A DNA stretch of 17,176 bases from Gammaproteobacteria bacterium (GCA_012735335.1 JAAYHO010000072.1:1-17176), one strand, 5' to 3'; counted from the stretch's first letter, positions 1-8,098 are shown. Numbers and translations: made by a program. The notes: generated by a model from the sequence alone, not told the origin.

Positions 1-1220
1 CAGACCACCTTGGAGCCGTTGCCGGCGCGGGTGATGATGGTCTTGATCTGGTGCGGGGTGAGGTTCTGGCTCTCGTCGATCAGGATGAAGCTCTGCTGGA
101 AACTGCGCCCGCGGATGTAGTTCAGCGACTTGAACTGCAGCGGCACCCGGTCGAGGATGTATTCCACGCTGCCGTGGGTGCATTCATCGTCCATGTGCAG
201 GGCTTCGAGGTTGTCGGTAATGGCGCCCAGCCAGGGTTCCATCTTTTCCTTCTCGGTGCCCGGCAGGAAGCCGATATCCTCATCCAGCCCCTGGGTGCTG
301 CGGGTGGCGATGATGCGCCGGTAGGTCTTGCTGACCATGGTCTGCTCGATGGCCGCCGCCAGCGCCAGGATGGTCTTGCCCGAGCCCGCCGCGCCGGTCA
401 GGTTGACCAGATGGATGTCCGGATCGAGCAGGGCGTGCATGGCCAGCGCCTGGAAGATGTCCCGTGGCTTCAGTCCCCAGGCCTCCTGATGCATCAGCGG
501 TTCGCGGTGCATGTCCAGTACCCGCAGATTGACCCCGTCCACCGCCTTGATCTGCCCGACAAAGCCCTGATCGTCGAGGATGAAGTCGTTGATATGCAGG
601 GCCGGGAGATTGTCGATCAGCTGCACATCGTGGATGGTCTGGCCGGTGAGCTGACGGGTTTCCACCTTGCTGGCGCGATCCCAGAAGGAGCCCTCGATCT
701 GGTGGTAACCCCGGGCCAGCAGGTTGATGTCATCCAGCAGCTGGTCGGTGTGGTAGTCCTCCGCATCTATGCCGCAGGCCCGGGCCTTGAGCCGCATGTT
801 GATGTCCTTGGATACCAGTACGATGCGCCCATCCGGGTGACGGATCTGCAACTGGCACAGCTGGTTGATGATCTTGTTGTCGTTCAGGTCGTTGGGCAGG
901 CAGTGGGCGGGTATCGGCGCCTTGTCCATGAGGATGGCCAGGGTGCCGTTCGGCCCGAGTTTGCCGCGCTGGATCGGCACCCCGGTCTCGACCAGCTCTG
1001 CTGGTGCATCGGCCAGGGTGTGGTCGATCAGACGGATGGCCTGACGGCAGTCGGCGGCGGTGGAGGTCTTGCCGGATTTGAGCTTGTCGAGTTCTTCAAG
1101 GACGGTCATCGGGATGATGACGTGGTGTTCTTCGAAATTGAGCAGGGCGTTGGGGTCGTGGATCAGGACGTTGGTATCAAGGACGTAGAAGGTGTGTCGG
1201 GTCGCTCCGCACGCTTCCAT
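1..1220 (-). CDS. PIN-PhoH family ATPase (PhoH2/YlaK type), 3' end cut by window edge
   Basis: The first 406 residues of a two-domain protein are visible. Residues about 10-150 form a PIN-type nuclease domain: the opening motif has D15 and N17, E42/E43 follow in a LEELDKLK segment, and there is a later acidic residue near D139. Residues about 245-406 are the PhoH ATPase, with Walker A GAAGSGKT at 276-283 and Walker B ending in IDESQN (D382, E383). In mycobacteria, PhoH2 proteins with this PIN-PhoH architecture act as RNA helicase/ribonucleases; an RNA-processing role here is inferred from that family. The ATG at 1220 is preceded by a GAGGT ribosome site about 10 bases upstream. The C-terminal part of the ATPase lies outside the window. 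The gene stands downstream of the rhlB-like helicase on the same strand, separated by a 361-bp hairpin-rich gap, so it probably has its own promoter. Confidence 0.93.
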   Translation of the reverse strand, partial: MEACGATRHTFYVLDTNVLIHDPNALLNFEEHHVIIPMTVLEELDKLKSGKTSTAADCRQAIRLIDHTLADAPAELVETGVPIQRGKLGPNGTLAILMDKAPIPAHCLPNDLNDNKIINQLCQLQIRHPDGRIVLVSKDINMRLKARACGIDAEDYHTDQLLDDINLLARGYHQIEGSFWDRASKVETRQLTGQTIHDVQLIDNLPALHINDFILDDQGFVGQIKAVDGVNLRVLDMHREPLMHQEAWGLKPRDIFQALAMHALLDPDIHLVNLTGAAGSGKTILALAAAIEQTMVSKTYRRIIATRSTQGLDEDIGFLPGTEKEKMEPWLGAITDNLEALHMDDECTHGSVEYILDRVPLQFKSLNYIRGRSFQQSFILIDESQNLTPHQIKTIITRAGNGSKVV

Positions 1221-1350
1221 GGGCTGTACCTCGCTAATGGCCGTTTTGCGGCTGTCGCAGGCGACGAGCTGCGCCTGGCAGTCCACAGAGCCGACTCACA
1301 TTACCCGACGGTATCAGTGGATTACTGACGGGCATTGGTCGGTTGCTTCA

Positions 1351-1380
1351 CATATAACGCGGAAAATGTGACAGCTTCAA
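1351..1380 (-). promoter_or_regulatory. Candidate sigma-70 promoter for the PIN-PhoH gene
   Basis: Read on the minus strand, TTGAAG (1375-1380) is followed after 17 bases by TTATAT (1352-1357), or after 18 bases by TATATG (1351-1356). It lies about 130 bases upstream of the PIN-PhoH start in an AT-richer patch. The match to consensus is moderate, and no transcript data support it. Confidence 0.35.
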
Positions 1381-1410
1381 GCGTGGCAGGATGAATAGGC
1401 GATTATTTTG

Positions 1411-1557
1411 TCTGGGAGGGACGAGCACCAGCTCGTCCGGCGTGCGTCGGTCGGCTCCGCCCATCGAGCTGGTGCTCGACGTTCCCAGGCAGCTCCTCCT
1501 GGGGTGTAGCGCACCTGCGCTACGCCAGTCGCCCCTGTCGTCGAGCGGGGGCTCGAC
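1411..1557. repeat. Cluster of short inverted repeats (REP-like multi-hairpin module)
   Basis: This fills most of the 361-bp gap 1221-1581, which otherwise holds only the candidate PIN-PhoH promoter and its leader. Four stems follow one another: (a) GGACGAGC (1419-1426) / GCTCGTCC (1431-1438), loop ACCA; (b) CCCAGG (1484-1489) / CCTGGG (1498-1503); (c) GTAGCGCA (1506-1513) / TGCGCTAC (1516-1523); (d) GTCGAGC (1540-1546) / GCTCGAC (1551-1557), loop GGGG. In addition, a 14-base arm at 1422-1435 is exactly complementary to 1465-1478, 29 bases away, so a long cruciform competes with hairpin (a). There is no convincing ORF. It sits after the rhlB-like gene on the minus strand and could stabilise or end that transcript. 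The structure resembles REP/BIME modules, but assignment to a family is inferred. Confidence 0.7.
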
Positions 1558-1572
1558 AACCCATGTATCAGA

Positions 1573-1591
1573 GCGGCGCGATCAGCGCCGC
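1573..1591. repeat. Hairpin with the rhlB stop codon in its loop
   Basis: GCGGCGC (1573-1579) pairs perfectly with GCGCCGC (1585-1591). The five-base loop 1580-1584 contains the whole TGA stop of the helicase gene (1582-1584, minus strand). No U-tract follows, so it is not a classical intrinsic terminator; an RNA 3'-end protecting role is possible. Confidence 0.5.
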
Positions 1592-3132
1592 GGCCGGCGG
1601 CTGTCTCTGCCGCTGGAGCGCTTGCGGTTGGCGGCGGCTGCGGCGGCCTGTTCGGCTTCCATGGCGTCGTTGGCGGCTTTCTCCTCTGCGCTGCGCTGGC
1701 GTCTGGGCACTGCCTTGATCAGCTCCTCTTCCGGCGGGATGCACTCCAGCTTGGCGCCCAGCAGTTCTTCGATCGGCGGCAGCTGGAAGGCGTCATCCTC
1801 ACCAGCGAAGCTGATCGAGGTGCCCTTGGCCCCGGCCCGCCCGGTACGGCCGATACGGTGTACGTAATCCTCCGGGTCGTCCGGCAGGGTGTAGTTGATC
1901 ACATGGCTGATGCCGTCGATATGGATGCCGCGACCGGCCACATCGGTGGCGACCAGTACCCGCAGCTTGCCCTCGCGGAAGTTCTCCAGGGTGCGTACCC
2001 GCTTGTTCTGCGGCACGTCGCCGGACAACTGGGCGGCGTCGATGCCGTCGCGCATCAGGCGTTCCTGGATGCGGCGCACCTCGTCCTTGCGGTTGGCAAA
2101 CACCATGACCCGGTCCAGTTCCAGCTGGGTGACCAGGTTGTACAGCAGCTTGTACTTGTCGCTGCCGCTGACCGCGTAGACCTTCTGGGTAATGTTTTCC
2201 GAGGCCGGGCGTTCCGGTTCGATCTCGACAATCGCCGGTTCGACCGTCCACTGCTGGGACAGGTTCATCACGTCATCACTGAAGGTGGCGGAGAACAGCA
2301 GGGTCTGGCGGTCGCCCTTGCGCGGGGTCTGGCGGATGATCTGGCGCACCTGGGGGATGAAGCCCATGTCCAGCATACGGTCGGCCTCGTCGAGGATGAG
2401 GATTTCGACCAGATCCAGATGCACTTCGCCACGGTTGCAGAAATCCAGCAGACGGCCGGGGGTGGCCACCAGGATGTCGCAGTACTTGCGCTCCAGCTGC
2501 TTGAGCTGCTTGTCGTAATCCATGCCGCCGACAAAGCCCATGACATTCAGCCCGCAGTGCCTGGTCAGGCCTTCGGCATCGCTGGCAATCTGCATCACCA
2601 GCTCGCGGGTCGGGGCGATGATCAGCGCCCGGGGCTCGCCCATGTAACGCTCATCCGGCGGCGGGGTTTCCAGCAGCTGGGTGATGGTCGAGATCAGGAA
2701 GGCGGCGGTCTTGCCGGTGCCGGTCTGGGCGCGGCCGATGGCGTCGTGGCCGAGCAGGGTGCTGCCCAGTACCTGGGCCTGGATCGGCGTGCAGTAGCTG
2801 AATCCGGCATCCTGAATGCCGCGCATCAGGCTGGGCGGCAACGGAAAGTCATGGAAGCGGGTCTTGCCCTCGGCGGGTTCGACCACGAAATCATCAATCG
2901 ACCAGGGCGTGACCGGCGGCTTGGGCGCACGGCTCTTCTGCCGCCGCTGGCGCTGACGACCTTCCTTCGGTCCGTGCTGCTCCTGGCTGGTGTCAGGCCG
3001 AACCTTGTGTGCGGCGGGCGCCGGCGTGGTGCTGACCGGTGCCACCGGAGCGGCGGCAGGCTCGATATGCGAAGCCTGGTGGGGAGCCGGTGTGTTGCCC
3101 GGTTTGAATAATTTTTTCAGTGCCTTGAGCAC
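1582..3132 (-). CDS. rhlB: DEAD-box ATP-dependent RNA helicase, RhlB type
   Basis: This 516-residue protein contains the full DEAD-box core: TPIQAQ of the Q motif (115-120), Walker A AQTGTGKT (135-142), PTREL (174-178), GG (202-203), TPGR (224-227), DEAD (248-251), SAT (281-283), ATDVAGRG (395-402) and HRIGRTGR (425-432). Family knowledge: such helicases unwind short RNA duplexes using ATP, and RhlB of E. coli feeds structured RNA to the degradosome. Residues 1-75 form a Pro/Ala- and Arg/Gln-rich extension and 479-516 a basic tail with a run of alanines; both look disordered and make the protein longer than E. coli RhlB, as seen in pseudomonads. The start is GTG at 3132, preceded by a GAGAGA purine stretch; the nearest upstream ATG (3161) is out of frame. 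RhlE is the main alternative, but the N-terminal MLKALKKLF start favours RhlB. Confidence 0.9.
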   Translation of the reverse strand: MLKALKKLFKPGNTPAPHQASHIEPAAAPVAPVSTTPAPAAHKVRPDTSQEQHGPKEGRQRQRRQKSRAPKPPVTPWSIDDFVVEPAEGKTRFHDFPLPPSLMRGIQDAGFSYCTPIQAQVLGSTLLGHDAIGRAQTGTGKTAAFLISTITQLLETPPPDERYMGEPRALIIAPTRELVMQIASDAEGLTRHCGLNVMGFVGGMDYDKQLKQLERKYCDILVATPGRLLDFCNRGEVHLDLVEILILDEADRMLDMGFIPQVRQIIRQTPRKGDRQTLLFSATFSDDVMNLSQQWTVEPAIVEIEPERPASENITQKVYAVSGSDKYKLLYNLVTQLELDRVMVFANRKDEVRRIQERLMRDGIDAAQLSGDVPQNKRVRTLENFREGKLRVLVATDVAGRGIHIDGISHVINYTLPDDPEDYVHRIGRTGRAGAKGTSISFAGEDDAFQLPPIEELLGAKLECIPPEEELIKAVPRRQRSAEEKAANDAMEAEQAAAAAANRKRSSGRDSRRPRR

Positions 3133-3187
3133 AATAGTCTCTCGATGTGATATGGAATCATCGAGCAGTGTAAAGCAAGCCAGACGG

Positions 3188-3850
3188 TTAGCGAAGTCCC
3201 AGACGGCCGGTCAGCCACTGGCGGATGTCGCTGATCTCCTGTGGGCAGACCTCGTGGGCCATGGGATAGGCATGCCAGCGGGTCGTGTGGCCTGCCGCTG
3301 CGAGCAGATCATGGGCCTGACGGCCGAGCTGCGGGTGCAGTATGTCGTCGTGCTCACCGTGGGCGAAGAACACATCAAGGCGCGGGCCCTGATGCTGCTG
3401 CAAGGCCTCTTCCAGGCTCGGCCCGTAGGTCGACAGAGCCATGACCCCGGCCAGTGGCAACTGCGAATCCACTGCTGCGCGCATGACAATCGCGCCACCC
3501 TGGGAGAACCCGGCCAGCACGATGCGTTCGGCCTGGATCCCTTCAGCCAGCTGTTGCTCGACCAGACCACGGACCATGGCCACCGATTCGTCCAGTTGTT
3601 GCAGGTTCATCACCCGCTGCGGGCTGATCGCCAGAATGTCGAACCAACTGGGCATCGGGAAGCCGCCGTTGATGGTCACCGGGCGGGTCGGTGCCTGCGG
3701 GAAGATGAAGCGCACGCCGTGGTCGGCGGGCAGTTCCAGCGCCTTGACCACGGGCACGAAATCGTAACGATCCGCCCCCAGGCCGTGCAACCAGATGACG
3801 CAGGCGTCGGCAGGATTTGGAGACTCGATGATCAGGGCGTCGGTGGACAT
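3188..3850 (-). CDS. Alpha/beta-hydrolase carboxylesterase (phospholipase/carboxylesterase family)
   Basis: A 220-residue single-domain serine hydrolase with the layout of the acyl-protein thioesterase / EstB-like group. LHGLGAD (21-27) supplies the oxyanion-hole turn. GFSQGG (114-119) holds the nucleophile S116, HGEHDD (164-169) the acid D168, and the AHEV segment the base H199, so the triad is complete. There is no signal peptide, so it is expected to be cytoplasmic. Such enzymes cleave short-chain or lysophospholipid esters or thioesters; the natural substrate cannot be told from sequence. The ATG at 3850 has a TGAGG ribosome site, and that TGA is also the stop codon of the EfpL gene just upstream. 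The two genes are therefore very likely co-transcribed and translationally coupled. Length and motifs are normal for the family. Confidence 0.9.
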   Translation of the reverse strand: MSTDALIIESPNPADACVIWLHGLGADRYDFVPVVKALELPADHGVRFIFPQAPTRPVTINGGFPMPSWFDILAISPQRVMNLQQLDESVAMVRGLVEQQLAEGIQAERIVLAGFSQGGAIVMRAAVDSQLPLAGVMALSTYGPSLEEALQQHQGPRLDVFFAHGEHDDILHPQLGRQAHDLLAAAGHTTRWHAYPMAHEVCPQEISDIRQWLTGRLGLR

Positions 3851-3859
3851 GGGTAAACC

Positions 3860-4426
3860 TCAGGCGCGGGACATGTATTTGCCGGATTCGGTGTTGATGC
3901 GTACTACCTCACCGGTTTCCAGGTATTCGGGGATCTGGATTTCCAGACCGCTGGCAAAGTGGGCGGTCTTGGTGCGAGCGCTGGCCGAGGAGCCCTTGAT
4001 CGCCGGTGGCGTCTCGGCAATGGCCATTTCCACCACGGCGGGCAGCTCGACACCGATCAGGTTGCCCTCGACCACCAGACCATACAGACCCTGGATGCCG
4101 TCGTACAGATAGGGAATCTGTTCTTCCAGCGCCGAGGGGTTCAGGGTGAACTGGCTGAAGTCCTCGTTATCCATGAAGGTGTAGCCATCGGCATCCTGAT
4201 AGAGGAACTGGATGGCGCGCTTCTGGAAGTCGATAGTCGCCAGCATGTCATCCCCGGTCAGACTCTGCTCCAGCTTCTGCCCGCTCTGCACGTGGTTGAA
4301 GCGGATCTTGTACAGCGTGGTGCCGCTGCGTGAGGACGGGCTCTTGATATCGATCTGCGAGACGATATAGGGCTGGTTGTTGATCTGGACAATCTGGCCT
4401 TTCTTCAGGTCGGCGGCTTTTGGCAT
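3860..4426 (-). CDS. efpL: Elongation factor P-like protein EfpL (YeiP)
   Basis: The 188 residues cover the three-domain EF-P fold: KOW-like domain I (1-65), then domains II and III ending in MSRA. The loop that reaches the peptidyl-transferase centre reads SPSSRSGTTLYK (29-40), with arginine 33 at its tip. This matches YeiP/EfpL of E. coli, which has R33 in a loop of the same length, rather than canonical EF-P with its modified lysine or arginine. The segment GSSASARTK (145-153) and QIPEYLETG in domain III also match YeiP. Family knowledge: EfpL relieves ribosome stalling at proline-rich and related motifs. The start is ATG 4426; an in-frame TTG 60 bases upstream was rejected because its extra 20 residues match nothing in the family. 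It lies 70 bp downstream of mscK and 9 bp before the esterase start. No post-translational modification gene is visible nearby. Confidence 0.93.
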   Translation of the reverse strand: MPKAADLKKGQIVQINNQPYIVSQIDIKSPSSRSGTTLYKIRFNHVQSGQKLEQSLTGDDMLATIDFQKRAIQFLYQDADGYTFMDNEDFSQFTLNPSALEEQIPYLYDGIQGLYGLVVEGNLIGVELPAVVEMAIAETPPAIKGSSASARTKTAHFASGLEIQIPEYLETGEVVRINTESGKYMSRA

Positions 4427-4440
4427 GGTGATGGCTCGGT

Positions 4441-4476
4441 GCGCGGGAAAAGCCGTATTGTGCGTTTTCCCCGCGC
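4441..4476 (-). promoter_or_regulatory. Hairpin between mscK and efpL
   Basis: On the minus strand GCGCGGGGAAAA (4465-4476) pairs with TTTTCCCGCGC (4441-4451), leaving one bulged G and a 13-base loop. It begins 20 bases after the mscK stop and ends 14 bases before the efpL ATG. No U-tract follows, so it is not a normal intrinsic terminator; it could be a processing, attenuation or translation-control element in the efpL leader. Confidence 0.45.
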
Positions 4477-4496
4477 TACCGCGCAAGCTGCGCCTG

Positions 4497-7400
4497 TTAT
4501 TCCCGGCGGCTGCTGACCAGTTGCTGCAGGCCCGCGCTGTTGATCAGGTTGACGTCCATCTGCCGGGAGGCGATTTCAATGTCGTGTTCGGCGAACAGAC
4601 GGTCGATCTCGCGGTTGGTTTCATCGATGGCCGGGTTGCGGTCGGCGAGCTGGCGCACATGCATGCGCAGCTCGTGTTCCAGGCGGTGATCATTGAAGTC
4701 GAGGAAGAACACCAGCGGTTCCGGATCTTCCAGCACCCGGGGGTTGTCCCGGGCGATCTGCAGCAACAGTTTGCGCACCAGCTCCACATCCGAGCCGTTG
4801 GCCACGGCGACTTTCACCGTGACCCGGGTCACGGTGTCGGACAGCGACCAGTTGATCAGGTGCTCGGTGACGAAGGTCTTGTTCGGGACGATGATTTCCT
4901 TGCGGTCGAAGTCGGTGATGGTGGTGGCACGGATGCGGATACGGTTGACCGTGCCCGACAGGTTGCCGATGGTCACCACATCGCCGATGCGCACCGGCCG
5001 CTCGAACAGGATGATCAGCCCGGAAACGAAGTTGGCAAAGATCTCCTGCAGACCGAAACCCAGCCCGACACCCAGGGCGGCGACCAGCCATTGCAGCTTG
5101 TTCCAGCTGACCCCGAGGGTAGCCAGAAAGCCGATGATGCCGATGCTGACAATCAGGTAGCTGAGCAGGGTGGTGATGGCGTAACTGCTGCCCTGGCGCA
5201 GATCCATGCGCGACAGCACCAGTATTTCCAGCAGACCCGGCAGGTTGCGCGCCAAGGCGATGGTCAGCGCCACTATGATGAAGGCACCGACCAGGTCGCC
5301 GGCACTCAGCGGCTTCATCAGCGGGTTGTCCGCGGTGCCGCTGTTGTATTCCCAGAGGGTGATGGACTCCAGATAGGAGGCGGCGCTGATCAGGTCAGAC
5401 CAGACCAGGTACACCAGTACGCTGAACAGGATCAGCAGCGCCAGACGACCCAGCCGCAATGACTGCTGGTTGATCTGCTCCAGTTTCAGCTCGGGAATCT
5501 CCAGCGGCGTGTCGTTGGGCGTGCCGTTGTGCTGTTCTTCGCTCTGGCGCTTGCTGATCGCCCGCTGGTAGGCCAGATGCCGACCGGCAACCCGCAGATT
5601 GCGCACCACCATGCCCTGCAGCAGCATCCAGGCGGTGATCAGGTACAGGGTGTCGATCATCCGGTCGGCCAGGCGGATGGCGGTGTAGTGGTAACCCCAG
5701 ATGGTCATGCCCGTCAGCACCAGCGGGGTGACGATCAGTATCAGCGAGGCACCGCCATGGAACACCCGGGAGTTGTTCAACGGCTCGCTGCGGCGCATGA
5801 ACTGCCCGACCAGCAGGCTGAACAGACTCAGGGTGATGATCATCACCAGGCGGCCCAGTACGTCCTTGTCCAGATGCTCGGGGTTGGTGGTGCCCAGACT
5901 GATGATCAATACCATGGGCAGCAACACCCAGGCCAGTTGCCGGATCAGCCGCCGCAGCCGTGAGACCTTCTCCGCCGACCAGCGAAAATGCCGTCGGGTG
6001 ATGCCCTGCGGATCGAACAACCGGTACAGCAGGTGCAGCACGAACCAACCGACGGCCAGATGCATCAGCGCCTGCCCGAGGGTAGGCATGGCCGGAGTAT
6101 CACCAAAGCACAGCCCGAAACCTGCCCCGGCCAGCAGGATCGGCAGTGGCAGCACCTGGGCAGCGGTCAGCAGCAGGGCCATCGGCGTGGTGCGCTGGCT
6201 GTCCAGACGATAGTGCCCGACCTGCTCGTGCAACTGCTGCAGGCGGCTGCCGAGCAGTCTGCGCAGCGCCAGCGGGATCGCCGCCAGGGCCAGCAGCAGC
6301 GTCAGCCAGCCGGGGTTGTCTTTCAGCGTCAGCAGCAGGCGCTGGGTCTGGGCCAGCGGTTGCAGCTCCTGTAGCTGCACCAGTATCTGTTTCGGCAGAC
6401 TGAGTACCCAGGTGCGGTTGATCGGTGGGTTGCTGGCTACCCAGAACAGCTGGTCGTCGATGGTCTGGCGCAGCTTGGTGCCCAGCTGCTGCAGCTGATC
6501 CTGATTGATCTGCAGGGCCACCGCCTCGCCCAGCAGGGTATTGATATGGCTGCTGAGCTGCTCCACCAGGGTGACCCGGCTGCGGATCAGCTGTTGCAGG
6601 TCAGCCCGCAGCGGCTCCCGCTGTTCCTCCGGCACCTGCCTGAGCAGGCGGTTGAGGTAGGCCTCCTGATTGCGCAGCTGTTCGCGCAGTTGATTGATCT
6701 CGAACTGGCGCAGGCGCATGTCGGCAACCGAATCGGTCAGTGAGCGGTCGATCCGCACATCCGGCAATGCCTGTTTCTCCTGATGCAGGATACGCGACAG
6801 CAGCAGGCTGCCCTCCAGCACACTGATCTGCTGATCCAGCGCGCTTTCCAGCTGGGTCAGGTAGTCGAGCTGCTGGGTGGTCTGGATATTGCGCCGCGAC
6901 AGGGTGCTGATCTGGTTGGAGGCGGACAGCAGCTCCTCGCTGATCCGCTGGTTGCTCAGGCTCTGCCCATGCAGCAGCTGATGGTTGCTGATCTGGCTGG
7001 ACTCGGCGGTGGTATCGCTGATCACCTGCTCGGACAGGCTGCGCCGCTTGTCATCAATGATGTCCTGCAACGCGTTGATTTCATTCTCGATGTTGTTCAG
7101 CTTGGCGAGCAGCAGACGGCGTTTGGCGTTGGCCAGATCGAGCAGGGTGTTGTTGGCTGACAGCTGCTGGCGCAGCAGCGAGTTGGCCAGCTCCAGCTGC
7201 GCCAGCTCGGCCTGCAGCGCCTGTTCCCGGGCCTGGTTCAGGGGGGTGCTCGGCTGGCGTTGCAGCTGGCGCAGACGTTCGTTGAGCTCGCTGGAGCGGG
7301 ACTGGTTGGCCGAGATCCGGCTCTGGGTCTTCTCCGGGCGGGTTTCGGCGGAGATCAGCTCGCTGTTGATCGCGGTCAGCTCGTTCTGCCAGTCATACAT

Positions 7401-7793
7401 GCGCGCCACCTGATCACCGAGGGTGGCATCCAGCGCCTGCAGGCTGCTGTTGGCAAACTGTTGGCGCAGACGCTCGGCGTTGGCCGGTTGCAGACTGTCC
7501 AGCTGACGCTGCAGATCGCGTAGCTGCTCCGGCGCCTGATCCAGCGTGGCCTGCAGACTGGTCTGCTGCTCACGCAGGGATGCGGACTGCTGCAAGGCGC
7601 TCAGACTCTGCTGCCAGGCCTCCTGAAACTGCTGCTGTTCGGCGGCAGAGCGGCCGCTGTCGGGCAGGGCGGCGATATCGGCCTGGAGTTTTTCGATGGG
7701 GCTGAGTTCGTCGGCATTTTCCTGGGCGCTGGCCACAGATAGAAGCAGCAGCTGGAAAATGAACAGAAGACACAGCAAGGGCAGGCGAGGCAT
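4497..7793 (-). CDS. mscK: Large mechanosensitive channel, MscK (KefA) type
   Basis: This 1098-residue protein belongs to the giant MscS family. A signal peptide (1-23, cut after ASA) leads into a long periplasmic coiled-coil region (about 25-470) rich in Gln, Leu and Ser. About ten membrane segments follow between 492 and 893, then the pore-lining helix and MscS core (about 898-935, glycine/alanine rich, with GVGLGFGLQEIFANF at 908-922). The cytoplasmic vestibule runs to about 1080. Segments such as GSLLLSRIL (328-336), the DFDRKEIIVPNK stretch (961-972) and the overall length match E. coli MscK (about 1120 residues) better than MscM. Family knowledge: these inner-membrane channels open under membrane tension to release solutes on osmotic downshock; MscK is also sensitive to external potassium. 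The ATG at 7793 gives a clean signal peptide but has only a weak ribosome site. It is the first gene of a probable mscK-efpL-esterase unit. Confidence 0.92.
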   Translation of the reverse strand: MPRLPLLCLLFIFQLLLLSVASAQENADELSPIEKLQADIAALPDSGRSAAEQQQFQEAWQQSLSALQQSASLREQQTSLQATLDQAPEQLRDLQRQLDSLQPANAERLRQQFANSSLQALDATLGDQVARMYDWQNELTAINSELISAETRPEKTQSRISANQSRSSELNERLRQLQRQPSTPLNQAREQALQAELAQLELANSLLRQQLSANNTLLDLANAKRRLLLAKLNNIENEINALQDIIDDKRRSLSEQVISDTTAESSQISNHQLLHGQSLSNQRISEELLSASNQISTLSRRNIQTTQQLDYLTQLESALDQQISVLEGSLLLSRILHQEKQALPDVRIDRSLTDSVADMRLRQFEINQLREQLRNQEAYLNRLLRQVPEEQREPLRADLQQLIRSRVTLVEQLSSHINTLLGEAVALQINQDQLQQLGTKLRQTIDDQLFWVASNPPINRTWVLSLPKQILVQLQELQPLAQTQRLLLTLKDNPGWLTLLLALAAIPLALRRLLGSRLQQLHEQVGHYRLDSQRTTPMALLLTAAQVLPLPILLAGAGFGLCFGDTPAMPTLGQALMHLAVGWFVLHLLYRLFDPQGITRRHFRWSAEKVSRLRRLIRQLAWVLLPMVLIISLGTTNPEHLDKDVLGRLVMIITLSLFSLLVGQFMRRSEPLNNSRVFHGGASLILIVTPLVLTGMTIWGYHYTAIRLADRMIDTLYLITAWMLLQGMVVRNLRVAGRHLAYQRAISKRQSEEQHNGTPNDTPLEIPELKLEQINQQSLRLGRLALLILFSVLVYLVWSDLISAASYLESITLWEYNSGTADNPLMKPLSAGDLVGAFIIVALTIALARNLPGLLEILVLSRMDLRQGSSYAITTLLSYLIVSIGIIGFLATLGVSWNKLQWLVAALGVGLGFGLQEIFANFVSGLIILFERPVRIGDVVTIGNLSGTVNRIRIRATTITDFDRKEIIVPNKTFVTEHLINWSLSDTVTRVTVKVAVANGSDVELVRKLLLQIARDNPRVLEDPEPLVFFLDFNDHRLEHELRMHVRQLADRNPAIDETNREIDRLFAEHDIEIASRQMDVNLINSAGLQQLVSSRRE

Positions 7794-7910
7794 GAACTGG
7801 CAATCCAGAGTGAACTGATTGCTAGGTTAGACCTCGATGGGGGCTAATGAAAGCCCCGCTGGTTTCAGCTGAACTGCGACCAGTGTCGCTGCAGGGAGCG
7901 TAGCAAGCCG

Positions 7911-8006
7911 CGTCATTGCGAGCCTTGAAGAGGCGTGGCAATCCATGGGCCTGGGTGTTGCCTGCATGCACTGGATTGCCGCGTCGCTGCGCTCCTCGCA
8001 ATGACG
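7911..8006. repeat. Large imperfect palindrome (REP/MITE-like element)
   Basis: This is the main content of the 305-bp gap 7794-8098, which has no credible ORF. Two 35-base arms (7911-7945 and 7972-8006) are inverted copies around a 26-base centre. The outer 12 bases (CGTCATTGCGAG) and inner 9 bases (GGCAATCCA) match exactly; the middle 14 have diverged. Repeats with these ends are scattered between genes in many gammaproteobacteria. Smaller hairpins at 7840-7857 and 7876-7889 fill the rest of the gap towards mscK. The element lies downstream of the acyl-CoA dehydrogenase and upstream of mscK. There is no transposase and no obvious target-site duplication. Confidence 0.8.
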
Positions 8007-8047
8007 GGGATATGGAGTCGCACGGCACTTGAGGCGTCACACACTAC

Positions 8048-8062
8048 CGTCATTGCGAGCCT
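8048..8062. repeat. Partial second copy of the palindrome end
   Basis: CGTCATTGCGAGCCT repeats the left end of the 7911-8006 element (7911-7925) exactly for 15 bases, in the same orientation, 42 bases beyond its right end. The rest of a copy is missing. Confidence 0.65.
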
Positions 8063-8070
8063 CGGTGTGG

Positions 8071-8091
8071 GGGGCGTGCTGGGCACGCCCC
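8071..8091 (-). terminator. Candidate terminator hairpin after the acyl-CoA dehydrogenase gene
   Basis: GGGGCGTGC (8071-8079) and GCACGCCCC (8083-8091) form a perfect 9-bp, very GC-rich stem with a three-base loop. It begins 7 bases after the stop codon of the minus-strand dehydrogenase gene. No U-run follows, so termination efficiency is uncertain, but position and strength suggest an mRNA 3' end. Confidence 0.45.
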
Positions 8092-8098
8092 GGGTAGG

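Noticed and set aside
51..1328. Long open frame on the plus strand opposite the PIN-PhoH gene
   Set aside because: It is the antisense shadow of a clear PIN-PhoH coding frame; its protein shows no recognisable domain and no ribosome site.
1377..1867. Small open frames across the hairpin cluster downstream of rhlB
   Set aside because: They are composed of inverted-repeat sequence or run antisense into rhlB; nothing supports translation.
3147..3174. TTTACA-N16-TATCAC as a promoter for the rhlB-like gene
   Set aside because: Transcription would begin near 3140, inside the ribosome site and only about 8 bases before the GTG start, so it cannot serve a normal leader.
4427..4486. N-terminal extension of EfpL from an in-frame TTG
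   Set aside because: The extra 20 residues do not resemble any EF-P family start, would be translated from within the leader hairpin, and ATG 4426 matches the family start exactly.
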